Source of the DNA: Ophiostoma sp. CBS 140.51
Lineage: Eukaryota; Ascomycota; Sordariomycetes; Ophiostomatales; Ophiostomataceae
Direction: 5' to 3'
Length of the DNA stretch: 64,000 nucleotides
NCBI GenBank assembly: GCA_029298735.1
Contig: JANSLP010000173.1
Span: 1-64,000, forward strand
The position numbers and the translations under genes are program-made. Shown piece by piece: positions 42,901 to 52,278 of this stretch (position 1 is its first letter; each line of letters opens with the position of its first letter). The notes under the pieces were generated by a model. That model was given only the letters and a program-made list of their open reading frames with translations. It was not told the origin of the DNA and made no database searches.

Positions 42901-44865
42901 CAGAACCAGGGCAATGACCTTGTGCAAACGGCGACCGAGCTGCGTCACCTCAAGAAGGTGGTTGACACGCTTGGCACGCAGCTCGAAGAGAACGAGCGCC
43001 TCCGCGACACGTGGCGGTCCAAGTTTGTTGCCCTGCAAGAAGACATGTCGCGGGCGGCCCGCGAGGTTGCCGAGGAGAGCGCCCATCACATCAAGCGTGA
43101 GCAGGCCCTTATTGCCCGCCACGAGGTTCTCGACGCCAAGCTGCAAGCCGAGGCCCGCACCCGCGAGCGTCTGGAGAGTGAGCTTGAGCGCCTTGAGAAC
43201 GGCGAACGCCAGGCGATGCGTGCTGTTTCGGATCTGAAACGGTACGAGACTCTGATTGGCGAGCTGCGCACGGAGAACCACCACCTGCAGAAGGACTCGA
43301 TCCGGTTCAAGTCTGAGTTTGAAGAGGCACGCGAGTCGGCTGCCAGAGAAGTGCAGCGGACGCGTGTCTCGATGCAGGCCGAGGTGGACAGCGCCAACCA
43401 CCAGGTCAACGTTGTCCGCGGCGACCTGGAGGACCAGATGAACCAGGTGAAGCTCGACAGCGACACAGCCAAGGCCCGCCTCGAGATGCTGCTTGAGGAG
43501 GCCGAGACCACCAAGAAGACGGCGCTTGAGGCTGCTGAGGCCGCAAAGCGCCACGAGCTGGAGGAGGCCAACCGTGCCTACCAGAACGAAGTCGAGGACC
43601 TCGAGGCACGCTACGAGCGCCAGATCAGCAACGCCACCGAGGATGCCCAGCGCGCCGAGCAGAACTTGCTTGAGCGCCTGAGTATCTCGACGTCCAAGAC
43701 GGAGCACCTGCAAGACCGCGTCGCCCACCTCGAGGAGAAGCTCGAGATTGCCCGCGAGGCCGCACAGGCTGCTGCCAAGGCGGCCAAGGCCAGTAACCTG
43801 GCTGTGGACCTGACTGAGACGAGCTCGGTGGCATCGTCTGTGCCGGCCGCTCCTCTGCAGCCGGCCGCCGCCGTTAAGGCAGTGTCTGCTGTGCCCCACG
43901 GTCTTGGCCTGCCCGAAAAGATCTCGCCGCAGGCCCTGCGCGAGTCGATCATGGTACTCCAAGACCAGCTCCAGCAGCGCGAGCACCGCATCGAGGAGCT
44001 CGAGCACACGCTGGACAAGGTCGACCCCGAGGCCGACGTCAAGATTGCGAAGCGGGATGACGAGATCATCTGGTTGCGCGAGCTCTTGGCCGTTCGCCAC
44101 TCGGATCTCAAGGACATTATCACTGCCCTGGGCCGTGAGGGCCACGATCCCGATCGTGTCCGCGATGCTGTGATCCGCCTGCAGGCCAACCTGCAGATGG
44201 AGGAGCAGGAGCGGGAGCGGGCGATGAACGGCGGCTCGGCTATCAACCTGCCCAACATCGCTGCTAGCATCCGCGATGCGGCGACGCCGCGTGTGGCCCA
44301 GGCCGTGGGTCCTCTGGCGGCCGCCTGGGGCAGCTGGCGCAAGGCGCGTGACTCTAATGCAGGCAGCACCTTTAGCAGCCTGTCCGGTGCGCTCCTGTCG
44401 TCTCCGGCTCCCGGACCTGTCTCTAGAAGAGGCGGCCCGGCCGGCAGCTCGACTGCGACCCCCTCCAGAGCTGCGTCCTCGTCGATCTCGTCCCGCACAT
44501 CTCGCACGTCCCGTGCTGGCCCTGTTATCAATGCCCAGTCCGGCGGTGATAGCAGCTTCCTGTCTGGACTCATGACCCCGCCGACCTCGAGCATGCGCCA
44601 GACACCCCAGCAGCAGCAACAACAACAGCCGACAGCTTTCTCGAGCACCGGTCGGCGCTACACTGGCGGGCAGTCCGGCAGCCGGCACACGTCGCGGTCG
44701 GACAACAAGCTTGCGACGCGTGATGTGGCGTCGACGCCGCCGCCGCCCAACTTTCGTCGTGCCAGCCGAGGACAGCCCGTTACGCCTCCGATGATGCATA
44801 CGAGTGCTTATGACTCGGATGCGCAGGCTGAGGAGTTTGATGACGCCGCTTTCTTCGACGACTAA
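36949..44865 (+). CDS. Giant coiled-coil protein (fungal 'myosin class II heavy chain'-like, no motor)
   Basis: One uninterrupted 2638-residue exon starting MRSSHTSSRSL. Residues 1-400 are Ser/Pro-rich and disordered. A conserved-looking segment at about 415-455 (LPWKGKSILVLLPLDEQRG, then GKAPKPLTEKDV) is followed by Pro/Ser/Phe-Gly-rich linker and an acidic EDKAEDKAEEP stretch near 1185. A folded segment near 1500 (EEIDDIMLYLKENDPAQG) leads to the LESRVNFFDGHVNDIVGGI region near 1610. Long heptad coiled coils occupy about 1790-2280 and 2330-2425, and the tail is Ser/Thr/Gln-rich with seven consecutive Gln. Similar fungal proteins are often labelled myosin heavy chain because of the coiled coil, but no P-loop motor domain is present. 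A cytoskeletal or scaffolding role is inference. Confidence 0.88.
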   Translation: MRSSHTSSRSLTTSSPPPTHQSLPRAPAQEADTGHRPRTPPSNPGSPAWSTASTADAGPSPTLPSLTAPRLPERVQALLRTPPPADAVAGENTDDGRFVTASWGSPYPRSDTSHHLRFSSLSSEPSDDSPIHHLQIQTPFLRPAPYLGEEGSDEDEDEHSEEEDLLSSPPFSAQQSSSLVSATVLANRARRPARGLTEDWIRQHTTGDFGSEARLWLSDNSSAGDSENSSLSGSVSGDHEEGDELSLRTPRAIPPNRLGRSPSNLVSSIQRPRRKRAHHPRHPSSLETLRESDLNRLKRTILESGIDESVSENAIMATADSSLGPDKATDPTADQISAPAVATETTANDAPAPAAPTTPATRKASIVPGPESVPLPPPATPPSKTDVSLDPLGELAVSKMAASPRKTPRRVKKKLPWKGKSILVLLPLDEQRGKPGKAPKPLTEKDVTNMLHSWEELGYDIAGFDLDQSASPNEYDYFGEGSRSMSRPSWPDEGDIVRERSQRNYPIRLPDLNAWKNYVEELNEAKLRALGVSFGDEEPPLPPAISPSGAGASISRQSSAPIYPPLPFSPPIPTSSASSNHGGPPFTFPATFIPGASTQSPSIMSTASPIPFGSNPNKYNRQSISIPAGMFQMPSLSQQSPGGFSPQTLMMQHGLVRGGSPSLAALSSVMSPTSPFTPDGNFSSPPLHQRHQSLQYPMMQYPQLQSSARASPRLQELREIEEEVEEQPMNKSPSKTPEPTNVRPFVQHNASDSLQNEIDAAEYHLEEQFREQFEHDRDYSPHGGKDPSEAFGVDANAKPTMPQHSRGLSVQFAPQPPIQRFRDDAEGGPPLHHPRPHSRGHSLANAYFDPEEARANGSFTDAAISATAAAPVQKTMQNGNHTDESYEVETNPSNLGTPVQALDFNNVLQQQKDQKQIHQRAFSTASNPWSEGGSFSGKASSSRKPSHGSKASLSNLNVEAPEFKFNPGAASTFQPHAASTSQFTFGGGTNPTSEPFQPSIFQAGLAPNAPLSANSSTFSFPTTTTTTSKINVNAPTFSPGQSEFSFSAAGPKFRPDAPAFTPLHNFSDSLTSPIQSGNESSINGGNRTSSIFGNIDLNLPDIVKPVKKSKAVPIVRPSSAKASGDDEKENETQYDREGRIIDDSRVKRARATPMDDGNDEILFAEPDNNALTVASATPEPASMVVEDKAEDKAEDKAEEPVEEPIEEPVEEAEAKSDEVPEVASDDKTPVVEKPEVVEIRTESETPEAGPVEKSIEPTAADAEKEEAENAAAEDSTLSSTVLSESTDAVKQPATTSPSELSPAGSIPWVPFEFRSDMDVADFNSARPMGEDVFRHKKSLSATAKPFTPGASFQASIGGNDFQDEFLAADEILPTTEIADEEQLEPFKPSPVSPSDVIRFSSPPPLPPPAEEKPKPKGLAASRYAMPSPPPPPPKTLQNSRFATSSPPPVPSKDTEPVEEIKRQEQQFFMPVPEASFQTEPVVEEAAPAVGGPEHEPTFEEIDDIMLYLKENDPAQGVNKALDSAPWHQPDATPAQMSLTAAASEAPLNLPAPIPSQSYQQLAPEDPQEPVLSTELANTFDPLASINQGHFSGGSMPPSEWEGDFNGEEQLKLESRVNFFDGHVNDIVGGILAARLGPLEASLDRIQHAISSMSRGTPSSRRERRSVSGEVQESDADDEDDDMPPVPRRSMSPRRDRRMEQMRAVVLDALNAHQFNAASLQPAARSVSPTQAAAGELPTDSVATILKSLEAVKEHFGQSLRLDFRGEDLRNIVEDAVERRMPQTPQSVVPAGDANDDESQKKTDALQARIAELEETLRLERKKTEQEVITRRAAEDKAAELRRALETAETKIEVEVMNRSLYDQRVTDLDDKLKQEAERTQAELATRHAAEDRIAEVQRLLRISSDEEMRLREAVDDRDAKLKELGELRDNHQMRLATLEASHANGEKTHSDLQKRLNAAESDLREKEQEARHWRTEAERAINLSQNQGNDLVQTATELRHLKKVVDTLGTQLEENERLRDTWRSKFVALQEDMSRAAREVAEESAHHIKREQALIARHEVLDAKLQAEARTRERLESELERLENGERQAMRAVSDLKRYETLIGELRTENHHLQKDSIRFKSEFEEARESAAREVQRTRVSMQAEVDSANHQVNVVRGDLEDQMNQVKLDSDTAKARLEMLLEEAETTKKTALEAAEAAKRHELEEANRAYQNEVEDLEARYERQISNATEDAQRAEQNLLERLSISTSKTEHLQDRVAHLEEKLEIAREAAQAAAKAAKASNLAVDLTETSSVASSVPAAPLQPAAAVKAVSAVPHGLGLPEKISPQALRESIMVLQDQLQQREHRIEELEHTLDKVDPEADVKIAKRDDEIIWLRELLAVRHSDLKDIITALGREGHDPDRVRDAVIRLQANLQMEEQERERAMNGGSAINLPNIAASIRDAATPRVAQAVGPLAAAWGSWRKARDSNAGSTFSSLSGALLSSPAPGPVSRRGGPAGSSTATPSRAASSSISSRTSRTSRAGPVINAQSGGDSSFLSGLMTPPTSSMRQTPQQQQQQQPTAFSSTGRRYTGGQSGSRHTSRSDNKLATRDVASTPPPPNFRRASRGQPVTPPMMHTSAYDSDAQAEEFDDAAFFDD

Positions 44866-45783
44866 ACGACAAATTACCAACTAAAAATATTTCCTTTGTC
44901 ATATCTTGTTTTGCACTGTTTTTCAATCGTCTGTTTTCACAGTCTTCCCACATTCATTTCAACAAATCTTTCTACCTCTTCTTTTCTTTCTTTTCTCTCT
45001 CAGAATGGCACCAAAAATATCACAATTTAGAAATTGATACCCCCTGATCAGCACATTTTTACATCCCAGACTGCCAATATTTTAATAAGTTTTTTATTTC
45101 ATTTCTTTGTACCCATAGCACAATACCTGTTCTTTCCTATTATCTCCCAGCCTCATGCTATCTGGCCTTGTCTTATGCGATTTGCTGTCCGCTTTTTCTT
45201 ACTGTTATTTCTTGCTTTCTTCCTGTACGCCTTTCTTTTTTGCTTTTGTTTCATTGTTACGACGCCACTCAGTCTGCATAGCGAGGATGAGGACGGAGGA
45301 GCATTTGGAGGAGGCAGCGAGGATGACCAACCAAAAAAAAATCACTTTGCTTTTGCTAGCCCAAGTCAATCACTTAAATCTTTCGTTTATGTCTCCTTTA
45401 CTCTCTTTTTTCTTATCTATCTATTTCAATTATTTTCTCTACTTTCAGTCCAAGAAGAAGCTAGAAGTGTCCCATGAGACAGACGGCCGAGAACGTGTAT
45501 GTATATATTAGTGATGGCCTCCTTCGTTTCATATTCAAAGAGATCGTAATCAACGCAAGTTCACACATACTCTGACACGTTCATGTAAACCAAAAAGTGC
45601 AGTGTATATTCATAAGTGGAAGTGGCTGCCAACGCTAAAGTACCCAAAACCACAAGTGGGAATACCAAAATCAAAAGAGAAGCTCCAGGCGAAAGAAGAG
45701 AAGATATAAGTCGTAAAAGAAGAAGAAGCAGCATTCAAAAGCCTTGTCACCACCGAAACCATCCACCAACCATCCAACTCGTT
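44866..45783. other. Convergent 3' region
   Basis: About 0.9 kb of AT- and T-rich sequence between two convergent genes, carrying both 3' UTRs. A Phe/Leu-rich plus-strand frame at 45034-45477 is a by-product of the T-rich sequence. Confidence 0.65.
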
Positions 45784-46501
45784 CTACACATCACAATAGA
45801 AATCAAACTCGGACGATGAGCTCGTCAGCTCGGTGAAGGCTGTCTGTGTAGCCGACGACGAAGCGGCCTTGCATTGTGCTGTGTGTGTTAGTGGATGTTC
45901 CTACATGTCTCAGGACGTCTATCCTACCCTCTCCAACTTACTATCTTGTGTATCACAGTCGCCGACGGTAAAGCTCGACGACTTTTGGCTGTTGGCGGTA
46001 TCGGCGCAGCTGTTGTGCTGGTTGTCGCAAGACCGGTCGACGGCAGACTGGAAGTCGGTCTCGTCGTGTTAGCAAGATGTCCATTTCAGTATCAGGGGGT
46101 CTAAACATACAAAAGTGTCACCGTCTACGGCAAACGGCCGTGTCGCATCGTTGGATTGGGCAATCTAGACAGTTAGTGGTGGACGTATTGTTGATAGTGA
46201 GGAGAGGACATACGGCCGGCGCTTGAATGTTGGCCAGCGCGCCCTTGAAGAACTGCAGGTTGGTGGCGGCGGCACGCGGCATCAGGACATTGGCTGACGC
46301 CAAATCCGGATGGTCGGGGTCGCTGCTGCCGCGTTCGGTGAGGTCGAGCTGCTTGTCAATGTTGGGCGAGAAGCGCAGGAGGGCGGCATCGTCGACGACA
46401 ATCGAGGGCGAGGCGCGCACGACGGCGGCGGAGCCAAAGGCGGCGAGAAACGCCGTGGCGCAGAGGAGCAAGGACGGGCCAGAGGGTGACGAGGAGCGCA
46501 T
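45784..46501 (-). CDS. Small secreted cysteine-containing protein, 4 exons
   Basis: Exons 46501-46214, 46164-46111, 46059-45942 and 45878-45784 join in phase to give 184 residues. Introns of 49, 51 and 63 bp carry GTATGT, GTATGT and GTAAGT donors, CTAAC branch sites and AG acceptors. Residues 1 to about 29 form a signal peptide (LLLCATAFLAAFGSAAVVRA). The conserved part is exonic only after splicing: ATRPFAVDGDTF, then TDFQSAVDRSCDNQHNSCAD, FTVGDCDTQ and a final FDFYCDV. The predicted mature protein has five cysteines. It resembles a widespread family of uncharacterised secreted proteins of filamentous ascomycetes with a VDGDTF...DRSCDxQxNxCA core. A cell-wall, adhesion or effector-like role is possible but unproven. 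It is convergent with the giant coiled-coil gene. Confidence 0.83.
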
Positions 46502-47680
46502 TGTGAGAGATAGTAGGTTGAGGTTTGAATTAAAGTAAGGCGAATATGTCGACAGTTGTCTCGAGTAAACAAGGAAATGGGTATCAAGAAAAGAGCAGCG
46601 AAAAAGATAGAAAGAAACCAGCGACTGATTATCGAATGTATGGAGTAGAGATGCTGAGAATGACAATGTAAACAGACAATAATGAAGAAGAAGACAATGC
46701 CGCCTGGGCAAGAAAATACAGCGATGCTTGACAAAAGAAATCACAAAAGAGAGAACAGGGTACTCGAGCGCCGCTGCTGCAGAATTGAAGAAGAATCCAC
46801 CATATTGCCTACAGGCCTGTGAGGAGGCAATCCCCCGCAAAGTGGTTGAACTGTGTGTTGGTGATACCCAAGTGGTGGATGCGATCTGAAACGGTTTTGA
46901 GACAGATCCGAACGAGGATACTATGGGTGGACACTGCACTCCCAAAAAAGGTCACCACAGCACAGCCCGTTCATCAATTAGGCAAAATAGAGATGCACAC
47001 GAGCAGAGCAACCAATTGCACATAATTTTGGTGTAGAAATAATAAAGAACGTAATGAAAGTGCGCCGATATAATAAGCATACGAATCAAAATTGTATTTC
47101 TGGGCCGGCCAAGAATGGATGGCATTTGACAAGACCTCGGCGCTTTGGCATAGGATGAGAATGGGCGGGGATGCAAATGCAGAAATACATAGCACAAAAC
47201 ACAAAGAGAGCAATACCATCACGTATGTACTTATGAGAAAAATGATGTTCAAAAAAAAAGAGTCAAGATGTTGCCCGGTATTACCAGATCGCATCCGTTA
47301 TATTAGACGTCTAGACTAGTTGGGTGGTATGACAACAGAAAACACACAACTGACCGCAGCAGCGAACTGCCAGTCCTTCTATCAGCAGGAGATGAAATGC
47401 AAAGATGAAAGAGACAAAAGAAAACAAAAGAAAAGACACTCCCTCGACATTTTTGGTAGCAAATGGGGTAATGATGCAAGACGGTTTTGTGACAAAAAAG
47501 AGCAGCGGTAGACCCGTCCTTTGAACGCCGGGTGTTCTAACCGACGACAAAGAGACGAGCAAAGAATGGACAAGAAGTAAAGAAAATAATGAAAGATGGA
47601 TGATGGGGGTTGATTTGGTAAACGATAAATGAAAACAATGTGGCGTAAAGGCCCCTTTTGAAGGACCATCAGTGCGTCAT
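46502..47680. other. Intergenic region between two minus-strand surface/secreted genes
   Basis: 1.2 kb containing the promoter of the small secreted gene and the 3' region of the Mid2-like gene. No additional gene was recognised. Confidence 0.65.
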
Positions 47681-48589
47681 CTAGAAATTGGATGCCGTGT
47701 TGACCTGTGTCGGCGTGTGGTAGCTTTCCAGCGTGCTCTGGAAAGGCGAGCGGCCAGGGACTCCAGCAGCGACGGCACCGGTGTTGTTGCCGCCCTCAGT
47801 CTTCTCCAGCGCGCCAACGGGGGCGTTGCCGTAGTTGGGGTCGTAGTCGTTGAGGCCGTTGCCGCCGTCCCTGGCCGCCTGCTTGCGCTTGTGAATGCGG
47901 AGGGCCACGAGGCCAATAACAACAAGGATAATAGCGCCACCGACACCGACAACCACGCCAATGATGATGTTGCGTGTCGACGTCGACATGCCCGATGTCT
48001 TGCTGCCACCCTCCGAGGACGACAGGCTGCCCGTGGGCGTCACCGTGGTCTTGGTCGTCACGGCAGTCGTGGAGCCATCAGACTCCGTGTAGGTCGTGAC
48101 AAAGGTGCTCGTGGAGATGGGCTGCGTCGTCTTTGTAGTGGTTTTGTCCGTGGGCGACGTCGTCGTCGTCTTGTCCGTGGGCGAGGTGGTGGTGGTCTTG
48201 TCCGTAGGCGAGTTGTTGGACGACGTGGTGGGCTTGGAGTCCTTGGAAGTGGTGGGCGTCGACGAGGTCGTTGGCGGCGTGCTCGTGTTGTCCGTAGGCG
48301 AGGGCGTGCTCGTCGGCGAAGTCTCGCTCGGCGTAGGTGTAGGAGTAGGCGTGGTCGACGTCTTGTCCGGTGTCGAGCTCGCCTGGGCCGACGGCGGTGA
48401 GCTGGACGCAGCGTCACCCGTCGGGTTGGCACCTCCGCTTGAGGCAGCGCTGGCACGACGCTCGATCTGGTTGTTGGCGTGGGCCTGCTCGGCGAAGCGG
48501 AAGAAGTTTTCGTCGAGACGCAGGGCGTGGGCGGCGATCATGAGGGACAGCGCCACAAAGAGCAGCTGCATCAAGCGTTGAGAATACAT
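47681..48589 (-). CDS. Mid2/WSC-like single-pass Ser/Thr-rich surface protein
   Basis: A single 302-residue exon. The signal peptide (MYSQRLMQLLFVALSLMIAAHA) is followed by a short head (LRLDENFFRFAEQAHANN) without obvious cysteines. About 150 residues of Ser/Thr/Pro-rich sequence follow, including a PTPTPTP stretch and three SPTDKTTT(T/K) tandem units, expected to be heavily O-mannosylated. One transmembrane helix (NIIIGVVVGVGGAIILVVIG, about residues 205-228) is followed by basic RIHKRKQAARDGG and a cytosolic tail of roughly 70 residues ending NTASNF. This layout is that of Mid2-type cell-wall stress sensors upstream of Rho1/Pkc1 signalling, but other Ser/Thr-rich surface proteins share it. 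No WSC cysteine domain is present. Confidence 0.78.
   Translation of the reverse strand: MYSQRLMQLLFVALSLMIAAHALRLDENFFRFAEQAHANNQIERRASAASSGGANPTGDAASSSPPSAQASSTPDKTSTTPTPTPTPSETSPTSTPSPTDNTSTPPTTSSTPTTSKDSKPTTSSNNSPTDKTTTTSPTDKTTTTSPTDKTTTKTTQPISTSTFVTTYTESDGSTTAVTTKTTVTPTGSLSSSEGGSKTSGMSTSTRNIIIGVVVGVGGAIILVVIGLVALRIHKRKQAARDGGNGLNDYDPNYGNAPVGALEKTEGGNNTGAVAAGVPGRSPFQSTLESYHTPTQVNTASNF
48120..48225 (-). repeat. 27-bp coding tandem repeat (SPTDKTTTT)
   Basis: Three consecutive 9-residue units SPTDKTTTT, SPTDKTTTT and SPTDKTTTK in the ectodomain of the Mid2-like protein are encoded by near-identical 27-bp blocks. It is a likely site of length change between strains. Confidence 0.85.
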
Positions 48590-51500
48590 AATGGCGGGTG
48601 TGTCGAAAGTGTCTTAGTTGAGAGTAACAGAGAGTGAGAGCGCGGGAGAAACGATCGTATAGATGAAAAAGAAAACAAAAAGCCGTTGAGCGAGGGGCGG
48701 CTATGTCAAGATGACGTGCCCGGCAGTCCGGCCAACAAAGGGTGAGGCCGGAAACAGAAACACGAGGGTCGAGGGAACAAGGAAACCGTGTGTGGTGTGG
48801 GCGATGGCAGCAGGATTCGTTGACGTTGCGCTGCTTGTCGTTGAATCAAGGGCGATGAAAGAAGATACGTCAAAAGGACGAAATCGATGAGAAAATGGAG
48901 AACAAAAGAAAGGAAGGAAGAAACGAAACAAGGAATAGAATAGGGAAAGAGGTAAACGAGAGACGAGAAGGAGGGAAAGAACGACTGGGCCGGTGGTTAC
49001 TTTGCACGTTGTAGTTGTGGGATGCAAAACGGCATGGGGAAGGAACAGAAATTTTGGATGAACAGACTGGCCAGGACAAAACAGGACAATGTAGGACAGA
49101 CGCACCTCACACGCAGGACAGAACAGGAAGCAGCGATGGAGGGTGTCAGAAGGTGGCAGCCAGTGCGTGGCTGTGGCAAGCCGCCTGTCACCGTTAGGCC
49201 TGTCCTGTATCGTATCCTGAACTAGCGGCAGGCGCGATCGTCGCCCGTTGAAAGGGCGAGAGGACCAGCCAGTTCCTTCTGCTTCTGTGTTTCTGTCCCG
49301 CGTGGCACCCTGAAAGTCTAGTAAATTAAGTGGACCACATTGTTTCTGGTGGGCGGTTTAGAGCATTTAGTGCGCCGTTCCGGACAGGGCGCGCTAAGAA
49401 ATTCTGCTCAGGGGTTTTGTTTGGATTAGTCCCTGCTGCTAACTGCGAGTTGTGTCTTTATTTAGGACACTGGCCCAACTGGCCGACGTCTTCCGCAGGT
49501 AGCGCCTGCTGGTTTTAAACGGGTGCCTGGCAGTTGACGTCCGCCGTCTCTGCTGGAGAAAGAAAGCAGAAAAAAGGAGAGAAACGTTCCATGAGGTTTG
49601 CACAAAAGAGGAAAGAGGCACCACAAATGCCGTCAGCGTTTCGACGGACTCGCAGACTGTCCGTTTCAGAGTCTCGCGGTTTGGCCGTTTTTTGTATCCT
49701 GGTGTTCTTGTGTTCTCTGTCTTCACTGCCATTCGGTATCGCATCCTCGTGTCGCGAGGCCTCTCTCTTTCTCACCTAAGCGCTTTCGTCCAATGCCGCC
49801 AGGAGCAGGCCACGATCAGCCCCAGATCCGAAACAAAACATTCGGGAGCGGCGGTGCGGCCACCAGACCACCAGACACAGACGCAGGACCCATCTCCACC
49901 AGGTGAGTGGCCAGTGGCCAGTGTTGTGGGCCAGGCCACGTAGGAGAGCGAACAACAGCGAAACGGAGCGACAGGAGAGCGCGTGCAAGGAAAGAAAAAT
50001 ATACGAGAGAAAAAATGAAGAAAAAAGGCCCAAAAAACTCTTTTCAATATTTTCAGGGTGTCGTCGTGCCAGACTCGGCGCCCAGAGGCGCTGTTCCACA
50101 CCTGTCATTGGCTGCGTGGCAGCCGAAAGAGCGACGAGAAGAGGAAAAGGGGGTCTCGCGGGGCGTCTTGGATTGCCACTGCCCAGTTTTTCCACTGCAG
50201 CCACCAAATGGAGTGCTGATGGGGCATCAGGCATGTCATCTTACGGTACCTGCACGTGGCGTCAGTAGCAAAGAACAGGTGGAAAGTGGTGGTGTTGGTC
50301 CATTAAATAATCGAAAACAGGTTCGACGGCTGGGCGGGCACGGCGGAATGAGTGACTATGACTACGAAGTATGCAGGAGCGTGGAGTGTTGTTTTGACAG
50401 CAGACTACGGCGTCAGCACTGACTGTGCTGAGAGAGCAGAACACGATGTAAATCTCCGCGCTTTGCAGGTCGCTACCGTGCATCGTCACCTCTGCATGCA
50501 CATCAGCGAGAAGCGAGAGAGACAGAGAGAGAGCCGAGAGGGCTTGGGAACAAAAACGCGAGACAGAAGGCGAAAAGCGAATGGAATCCAGAGTGGGTAG
50601 AGTTGTTGTCGCACTGTGGCGCGACGCCCGTGTCTGACCTGACAGGATGGATAGTTCTGACTGTTCTTACAGTGTTGTGGCTTTTTCCAGTGGTTTTTTT
50701 CACCCGTTCTGACTGCTCTGACTGTTCTGGCCGTTCTAGATTCTGCTGATATATGCGTGGTGTGCCTCTCTCATGTTGAGTGCTCTTCAATCAGTTTGCA
50801 ACGCCTCAGCGTCTCGGCGGTCGCGTGCACCATGCTTGCATCGACGGGCAAAAGAAAGGAGAACAATGGCATAGCATAAACTCTAAAGACGCGGCAACCT
50901 CCGAGCCTCCGTAACTCGAAAACGTTAATTTTGAATGCTCCATAGTCCGTAAAGCAACGACACGCGATCTGAACAACGGGACGGCCAGAATACGAGGTCA
51001 TAAAAGAAAACCTGGGTCGGCCCCTTGCTGCACTGCAATAAGACTCGGGCGCATGCATGGACACACGCAAATTGCCCCTCTAATTTGCTTGGATGTGCTA
51101 CGAGGCATGCCATGCCTCCATACATTCTGTGCGCGACCCCGTCTTTTGATCTTCCCAATACTCCGTAAAATCTGGGTAATATAACAGCCGTAGCATCCGC
51201 TGTAAATTACTCCGAACAGGGCCTGGTAAATGCCCAGGATGCCCAGCCAGCCAAGCCAGGTCTTATGTCTCCGTAGCCGGACGTAGTCAGTGCGAGGGGT
51301 CTGTCCGCATACACCGTTTTGATGATGTTGATGTTGAGTTGTGAATAATCTAGGTTTATTTCCATGAGTTGTGACTTTTGCATCGTCCCTTCCTTGTTTG
51401 TCTTTTTGAAGTGACGCAAATGCACAAGGCCTCGCCTAAGCTTGGAAACTCGGCGCGCTCCCGCTGGGCGTTGACGTCGGCTTTACTGGGACACGCTAAG

Positions 51501-51725
51501 AAACGGCGCTGGGGGCCTGCACCAATTGCGTCCACTGTAATCCGGCGCCTGTAATTTGTTGTCTCGCGACGTCAGTCCGCTTCCCGCATTCGATTTTTGC
51601 AAGCCTCTCAACTTGTATGTGCCACAGCTACGACGGGATTGATATTGACATCACCACCCTCCACCATCCGTTCCGTCACCCTCCGTGACGCCGTTTCGAC
51701 CCCTGCTGTCGCATCAATCGCCACA
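48590..51725. other. Gene-free intergenic region upstream of CBP4
   Basis: 3.1 kb between the divergent Mid2-like and CBP4 genes. It contains strand-skewed purine blocks (about 48900-49000, 50500-50590), a GGCCAGTGGCCAGT repeat near 49909, and two CTCCGTAA octamers at 50907 and 51161. No supported gene or RNA was found. Confidence 0.6.
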
Positions 51726-52278
51726 ATGTCTGCCAAAAAGCCCACCAACTACAAGCTTTGGGCCAAGATGCTGGTCGGGTGAGTAGTTCTAATCCTGGTC
51801 CTACCCATCGTCTTCGGATGGTCTATATTTATATCAAGATCCAATGACACCTGCTAATACACTTCCAGCGGCGCCATCATGTGTGTTGGCGGTCCCATGC
51901 TGACGGTCTACGTCATGCCGACCGACGAGGAGCTGTTCCAGCGGTACAACCCGGAGCTGCAGAAGCGGAGTCTCGAGCGCCGTGAAGAGCGTCAGGCCGA
52001 GTTCAATGAGTGGCTCCAGAACCTCAAGCGCCAGTCCCAGAGCAACAAGCCGAGTATGTGCAGAATCCTGTGAAGCCGATGCATCACCTTTCATCGTTGG
52101 CGCTTCTCATCCACCATACTAACAATGCACAGTCTGGACCGTTCAAAAGGAAGAGGCCGAGGCCGCAAGACAGGCCAAGCTGCAAGAGACTCTGCGTCTC
52201 GCCGAGGAGGCCAAGGCCCAGCGGGAGGCCATGCGCAAGGAGGCAGGCCTGTCTCCCGAGGTCAGCACGAAGAGCTGA
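51726..52278 (+). CDS. CBP4: Cbp4, ubiquinol-cytochrome c reductase assembly factor, 3 exons
   Basis: Exons 51726-51778, 51869-52053 and 52133-52278 give 127 residues. The N-terminus (MSAKKPTNYKLWAKMLVG) leads into one membrane helix (GAIMCVGGPMLTVYVM, about 18-34), then PTDEELFQRYNPELQKRSLERRE and a highly charged, helical C-terminal half starting IWTVQKEEAEAARQ. This is the diagnostic arrangement of Cbp4, a single-pass inner-membrane protein that works with Cbp3-Cbp6 to stabilise newly made cytochrome b during complex III assembly. The length is typical for filamentous fungi. Introns use GTGAGT and GTATGT donors and fall in phases 2 and 1. Confidence 0.93.

Noticed and set aside
42013..44880. 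A 955-codon open frame antisense to the giant coiled-coil gene
   Set aside because: It is the mirror of a strongly codon-biased Glu/Lys/Arg-rich coding strand. The antisense product is a Leu/Arg/Ala/Gly-rich string with no domain, while the sense frame has coherent heptads.
45034..45477. 147-codon plus-strand Phe/Leu-rich frame
   Set aside because: It lies in a T-rich 3' region between convergent genes and mimics membrane helices only because TTT/CTT codons are hydrophobic.
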